Assembly: GCA_016222825.1 (NCBI GenBank)
Contig: JACRQF010000009.1
Coordinates: forward strand, 806,001 to 870,000
From: Verrucomicrobiota bacterium
GTDB lineage: Bacteria > Verrucomicrobiota > Verrucomicrobiia > CAIQCK01
Direction of reading: 5' to 3'
Length of the DNA: 64,000 bases
The translations under genes were made by a program, and so were the position numbers. Below the pieces are notes generated by a model. It worked only from the letters and a program-made list of their open reading frames with translations. It did no database searches and was not told the DNA's origin. Shown piece by piece: positions 60,282-64,000 of the stretch. How positions within the stretch are numbered: position 1 is the stretch's first letter; each line of letters opens with the position of its first letter.

Positions 60282-61460
60282 TCAACGAGCTTTCCCGAGA
60301 AACTTGGAAACGTCACGACCGTTGAGCAGCCAACTCAGGTTGAACGAGACGACTTGGACGGCTTCGTGGCAACCTTTCGGGCCGCCTTCGAAGAGCAGAT
60401 AGATTCTCCCCTGGCTCGGCGTGCCCGGCCGACCGACGCCGAGATTGGAGTAGGCGCTGGGGCCGTCATAGACGAGCCGCTTGACCGGCCACGTGTGGCC
60501 GCCATCGAAGCTCGCCCAGACAGTGACTTTCTCGCGGGCCGTCGCGATGGACGCGCCGACTTGCTTGGGCATCACGCCACCATCGGTGTCCACGTTGCTG
60601 TAGAGGAGGATGTCGTGGCCAGGGACGGGCAGGCGGATCATGCCGCCCATGAGTCCGTAGGAAGTGCCGCGCGCGCCGTCGGGCAGGTCGGGACTGCGGT
60701 AAGCGCCGATCCACAAGTCGCCGCCGTCGTCGCTGTGGGCCATGAAGCGGTTGCCGCGGCTCATGTGCTCGCGGGAGTTGTAGAGGATGCGGCCGTCGGA
60801 AAGCTCGGCCAGCGCCGCCTCGCCGGTGCCGAGCACGGGGAAGGGCTTGCTGGTCTGCCAGATCGCGCCACCGTCGTCGCTGTAGAGCGCGGTGCTGTAA
60901 TGATACGACCGCCACTCGACGGCGTTGGAGCTTCTCGGCCCCATGACCCGCGCCGGCATGATGAGCCGGCCCTTGTGCTTGCCGAACGCGAGCGTGATGC
61001 CGCACTGCATAGCAGCCACGCCCTCGGTCTTCGGAATGTTCCCAAAGCCGTCGGGGCGAACCTGCACACTCTCGCGTGTCCAGCTTGCACCTGAATCGCG
61101 ACTCCGATAAAGCCAGCCCGCGCCTGGATTGACGTAGAGGATGTCGCCCTTCGTCTCATCCACGAGCGCGCGGCCGCCTTTGGCGTCGGGAGCGATCTCG
61201 ATGTCGGCATCCCAAGTCTTGCCGCCGTCACGACTGCGCCGGCAGTTCCCGCCGCCGGGCGATTGGAACGCCACCACCGTGCCGTCTTTCGCGGTGAGGA
61301 CTCCGCCCCAACCGCCGCGTTTCTCCCAAAGCTGCTGCATGGGAGAAAAAGCTGGCTTTCCCAGAAACTCCTCCACTCGAGACGCCACGGCATAGCTGGT
61401 GGCAGAAGCGGGCAGTGGCGCGAATAGCAGAGTGGCAAGGTATACGAGGCTGGGTTTCAT
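60282..61460 (-). CDS. Secreted sialidase-like (BNR repeat) propeller protein
   Basis: A 392-residue exported propeller. Signal peptide MKPSLVYLATLLFAPLPASA. Asp boxes: SRDGGKTWDAD, SRDSGASWTRE, YSDDGGAIWQTS, HSDDGGDLWIG and SFDGGHTWPVK. GRLIMPARVMG and ILYNSREHMSRGNRFMAHS carry Arg residues in positions that fit the GH33 arginine triad, and GRIYLLFEGG closes the last blade. This is the best sialidase candidate of the three in the window but proof is lacking. ATG 61460 begins the signal peptide; the frame opens 13 codons earlier. Confidence 0.85.
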   Translation of the reverse strand: MKPSLVYLATLLFAPLPASATSYAVASRVEEFLGKPAFSPMQQLWEKRGGWGGVLTAKDGTVVAFQSPGGGNCRRSRDGGKTWDADIEIAPDAKGGRALVDETKGDILYVNPGAGWLYRSRDSGASWTRESVQVRPDGFGNIPKTEGVAAMQCGITLAFGKHKGRLIMPARVMGPRSSNAVEWRSYHYSTALYSDDGGAIWQTSKPFPVLGTGEAALAELSDGRILYNSREHMSRGNRFMAHSDDGGDLWIGAYRSPDLPDGARGTSYGLMGGMIRLPVPGHDILLYSNVDTDGGVMPKQVGASIATAREKVTVWASFDGGHTWPVKRLVYDGPSAYSNLGVGRPGTPSQGRIYLLFEGGPKGCHEAVQVVSFNLSWLLNGRDVSKFLGKAR

Positions 61461-61499
61461 AGTGCGTTGAATGTCAACCGAATGGTTCCCATAGTGCAA

Positions 61500-62615
61500 T
61501 CACTTCGTTCGGCGCGCAGCCAACAGGATGAACGCCGCAAAACCGCTGATGACCGCAGCCACCACGACCAGCGTTGCAGCGTCCGGCGTCGCGGGCATCG
61601 CCCACGGGCCGACACGCAGGGAGATGTAAACATCGCTGCCACGGCGGAACAACCACGACAGACACGCGCCCGACACGCCGTGCACCACGCCGAGCGCGAG
61701 CACGTTGCGGTTACGGTCCTCCATGAAGACCCACGACAGGCACGCGCCCAGCAACCACGTCAGTGCGACGAGCCACCAGCTATTAATGTGAATCAAGCCG
61801 AAGAAAAGTCCGCTCAGCACGGCCACGCCGAGGCGCCGACGGCGCTGCACGCTTGCCGCGGCGGCTGGAGCGATGCCTTTGCGCAGCCGCGTGCCGAAGT
61901 ATGAGCAGAAGATGAGTTGCTGGAACGCGCCCCAAAACACGTAGCCGAACGCATGGCCAGCCAACCGCACTGCATCGAACGTCGCAAACGCCGCGGGACC
62001 GTTGACCACGAGCGCCACGAGCAGGAACGGCGGCATCAATACCGCCAGGAGTTTCCCTGCCGTCCGCAGCGCAGGGCCGAAGTTGTCGTAACGGACAATG
62101 CATGTCGCCCACAGCCACGCCAACGCGGCGCAACCGCAGAGCGCGGTCGCCTGCCCGCCAAGCGTCTCACGGAACCGCAGTGTCGCGTTGCGTGGCACGC
62201 CGAAGAGAAAGCGCAGCAGACCGGGCGATTGCTGATAAGCCAGCGCTGTGAGAAAGGCGACGAACAACAACAGCAGTCCGCCGAAGAACAGCCGCCGGTT
62301 CCGCGGCATGGCGCGCAACGCCGCCAGGGCGCGTCCCGGACTTCCCAAACCGCGCGACGCCGCTGTGTCGCGGTGCAACCACGGGCTGATGAGAAGGATG
62401 TGGACTAGCAGGAGGCCGGCGATCACACGCGCGACTGTGTTGGCCGCCGCGACGCCTCCAAGAACGCCGAACGGATAAGCCAGCGCCCAGAGCGCCGCCA
62501 GCAGGAGCGTCATGACCGCGAACGGCTCGATCAGGTTCCAGCGCCGCGACAACGCCTCAGGCTCCGGCTCGCCGGCGGTGTTCGGCAAATCGGGGGCTGG
62601 CGCACGGACAAACAT
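61500..62615 (-). CDS. CPBP-fold membrane protein with degenerate catalytic motif
   Basis: A 371-residue integral membrane protein with eight or more hydrophobic segments. The arrangement is that of CPBP intramembrane proteases, but motif 1 reads FQQLIFCSYF where the active family has EELxxRG: both Glu are Gln and Arg is Cys. Motif 2 (FFGLIHINSW) keeps His, and motif 3 (VVHGVSGACL) has His and Ser instead of His-x3-Asn. It is therefore probably a non-catalytic relative, perhaps a chaperone or transport helper in glycan uptake. ATG 62615 lies two bases past the upstream stop; a longer frame starts at 62642 inside that gene. Confidence 0.75.
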   Translation of the reverse strand: MFVRAPAPDLPNTAGEPEPEALSRRWNLIEPFAVMTLLLAALWALAYPFGVLGGVAAANTVARVIAGLLLVHILLISPWLHRDTAASRGLGSPGRALAALRAMPRNRRLFFGGLLLLFVAFLTALAYQQSPGLLRFLFGVPRNATLRFRETLGGQATALCGCAALAWLWATCIVRYDNFGPALRTAGKLLAVLMPPFLLVALVVNGPAAFATFDAVRLAGHAFGYVFWGAFQQLIFCSYFGTRLRKGIAPAAAASVQRRRRLGVAVLSGLFFGLIHINSWWLVALTWLLGACLSWVFMEDRNRNVLALGVVHGVSGACLSWLFRRGSDVYISLRVGPWAMPATPDAATLVVVAAVISGFAAFILLAARRTK

Positions 62616-62617
62616 GG

Positions 62618-64000
62618 TCAACGCGGGAACAATTCGCCCCAAGTGTATTTCACGAACGGTTCGTCACACGCCGGGCGGTGGCGCGAGGCGTTGGCGATCC
62701 AAAGGGTCCGCGACGGCGGCTCGAAGATCACGTCGTGGAGATTTGCGCGCATGGCGACGTTGCGGGTGATGATGCGCTGCATCTCCTCCGGCCCGATGCG
62801 GCCGTGCAGTTCGCGCACGCGCTGGACCAACAGCTTGTAGCGTTTCCCCTCGCTCAACAGCACCGCATCCTCCACCGGCTCCGGCAGCAGCGGCACTGCC
62901 TCGCCCGGCGCGACGACTTCGAATTTCTCCGGCGTCGCCGCCACGCCGCGGGCCGTGCGCGATTTGCCGTCGCTGACGACGTAGTAGTATTCGCACGTCC
63001 GAGGCCGGCGGCGCATGTAGTCCAGCGCCTGTTCCAGCGTGTCGCAGTTCTCCAGCGCGCCGCGCAAGAGCTGCGCCATCGGCGTGCCGTCCCATTTGCC
63101 TTCGCCGCGCCCGCCCATCTCGCCGATGGCAACCTGTTTCTCGTTCATGCCGGTGACGCTGCCGATGAAGCCCGCGTAGCCGACGTTAACGAATCGCCGC
63201 GCCCCTTCACGCTCGATGGCCATCGTCACCGCCTCGTCCTGGAGGCCGACCTCCGTCATGTAGTCGAGCACGCGCGCGTGGAGCAACGTGCCGCCGCGCG
63301 TGGCTTTGCCGAAGACCGCCACGCCGCTGCAATGGAAGAACTCCGGAAAGATGTTCGCCGCCTGCACCGTCGCCAGCGGCAAGCCCGCGCCGTCGGCCAC
63401 GCCGCGCATCTCCTCACAATACTCCGGCGCGATGAACGGCCGTTGTCGCTCCACCAGCTTTGCCGCCGCGTCGGGAAACCACTCGCCTTTCTCGATGGAG
63501 TAGGAAAACCCGACGCCGTAGATGACCCGCTCGCAAAGTCGCCTGATGTTGGGCGCGAGCAGCCGTCCGTGCTGGACGCCAATCTCGTAAGGCTTGCCGC
63601 GCAGCCGCAACACGCGCCGGCCGTCCTTGATCTCCAGCGAGCCGTTGCCCTCGCGGCGCAGCGTGTCGGCCTCACGCGGCACCTCGACCAGTTGGAGCGA
63701 CAGGATGCGCAGCACGGCGGCGAGGCTCTTGTCCATCTCGATCGCCTCGACGCGCGTCGCCGGTTTTGGCGCATTCTTCGGGCCGGATGCCAGCGTGGCA
63801 TCGGCGAGCGGTTCGCGGCGGAAACTCAGCAGCCACTTCTTGTAGTGGATCTCGCGTGGCAAACCATCGCTCCAAGCCACGGCAGCCCGCCCGCCATCGA
63901 AGAAAATGTCCCAGCACCTGTCTCCGTCCACGTTTCTAACACCAGTTACGCACGGCCGAAACCACAGCCCAGACAGCAGCCGTTTCCACAGCGGCAGTCT
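62618..64000 (-). CDS. C45 family acyltransferase/peptidase-like protein, frame open to the window edge
   Basis: An Ntn-hydrolase of the C45 group (acyl-CoA:isopenicillin N acyltransferase-like), which self-cleave before a Cys and then hydrolyse amide bonds. The nucleophile Cys is in EFFHCSGVAVFGK; GRRVLRLRGKPYEIGVQHGR opens the domain, LLHARVLDY, GYAGFIGSVTGMNEKQVAIG and ITRNVAMRANLHDVIFEP follow in family order. The domain begins near ATG 63736 (MDKSLAAVL), but the frame stays open through GTG 63931 to base 64000, with coding-like content (WDIFFDGGRAAVAWSDGLPR). The gene is thus either longer than the window or starts internally. It heads the visible part of the right-hand operon. Confidence 0.75.
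   Translation of the reverse strand, partial: RLPLWKRLLSGLWFRPCVTGVRNVDGDRCWDIFFDGGRAAVAWSDGLPREIHYKKWLLSFRREPLADATLASGPKNAPKPATRVEAIEMDKSLAAVLRILSLQLVEVPREADTLRREGNGSLEIKDGRRVLRLRGKPYEIGVQHGRLLAPNIRRLCERVIYGVGFSYSIEKGEWFPDAAAKLVERQRPFIAPEYCEEMRGVADGAGLPLATVQAANIFPEFFHCSGVAVFGKATRGGTLLHARVLDYMTEVGLQDEAVTMAIEREGARRFVNVGYAGFIGSVTGMNEKQVAIGEMGGRGEGKWDGTPMAQLLRGALENCDTLEQALDYMRRRPRTCEYYYVVSDGKSRTARGVAATPEKFEVVAPGEAVPLLPEPVEDAVLLSEGKRYKLLVQRVRELHGRIGPEEMQRIITRNVAMRANLHDVIFEPPSRTLWIANASRHRPACDEPFVKYTWGELFPR

Overview
The window is high-GC bacterial DNA. It looks like a member of Verrucomicrobia, probably the Limisphaerales/Pedosphaera side. The reasons are a GloVer tandem-repeat protein, a PEP-CTERM protein together with a CPBP/CAAX-type protease, several formylglycine sulfatases, Tat-exported Gfo/Idh/MocA oxidoreductases, heme-binding beta-propeller proteins of the HzsA-related kind, and many dispersed palindromes. 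The lineage is inferred from gene content only; no rRNA or tRNA gene was seen. Almost every gene is on the minus strand. The exceptions are the left-edge genes, a copper efflux pair and the PEP-CTERM gene.

Left part (1-18 kb): the end of an unidentified gene and an AT-richer membrane-anchored orphan are followed by a long minus-strand run. This run encodes an alpha/beta hydrolase, two Gfo/Idh/MocA oxidoreductases, a URO-D-fold protein, a double nitrilase-fold protein, an SGNH hydrolase, a TIM-barrel lipoprotein, a sulfatase, an L-rhamnose mutarotase, a DUF885 protein and an intramembrane protease. Many neighbours overlap by ATGA, so they are probably co-transcribed. The theme is uptake and breakdown of decorated, rhamnose-containing polysaccharide. 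A secreted GloVer repeat protein follows.

Middle part (18-29 kb): a compact type III polyketide synthase / methyltransferase / FAD oxidoreductase operon, probably for a phenolic lipid, lies back to back with a CusB-CusA type Cu(I)/Ag(I) efflux pair. The CusB homologue ends in three YHS domains. A glutamine-amidotransferase-fold protein, an alpha/beta hydrolase and a PEP-CTERM protein come next.

Right part (29-64 kb): two large minus-strand catabolic operons. One starts with an IclR regulator at 55117 and runs down to about 33.1 kb; the gene below it (29493-33020) has its own promoter. The two promoters are near copies of each other, so the regulator probably controls both. Together they encode three HzsA-like diheme propeller proteins, three sulfatases, two sialidase-like propellers, a GH32-like enzyme, a GH5-like enzyme and two TIM-barrel proteins. 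The second operon (55282-64000) encodes a sulfatase, a GH36 alpha-galactosidase, a sialidase-like protein, a degenerate CPBP protein and a C45 acyltransferase-like protein. No SusC/D pair, sugar transporter or sulfatase-maturing enzyme is visible.

The most unusual signals are palindromic elements, two of them embedded in frame in the same linker of paralogous heme proteins; a nearly identical signal-peptide-coding block on unrelated enzymes; a duplicated promoter/operator; and several genes interrupted by or ending at in-frame stops with coding-like sequence beyond. Starts were chosen from ribosome binding sites, 4-base overlaps and signal peptides, so several are shorter than the longest open frame.
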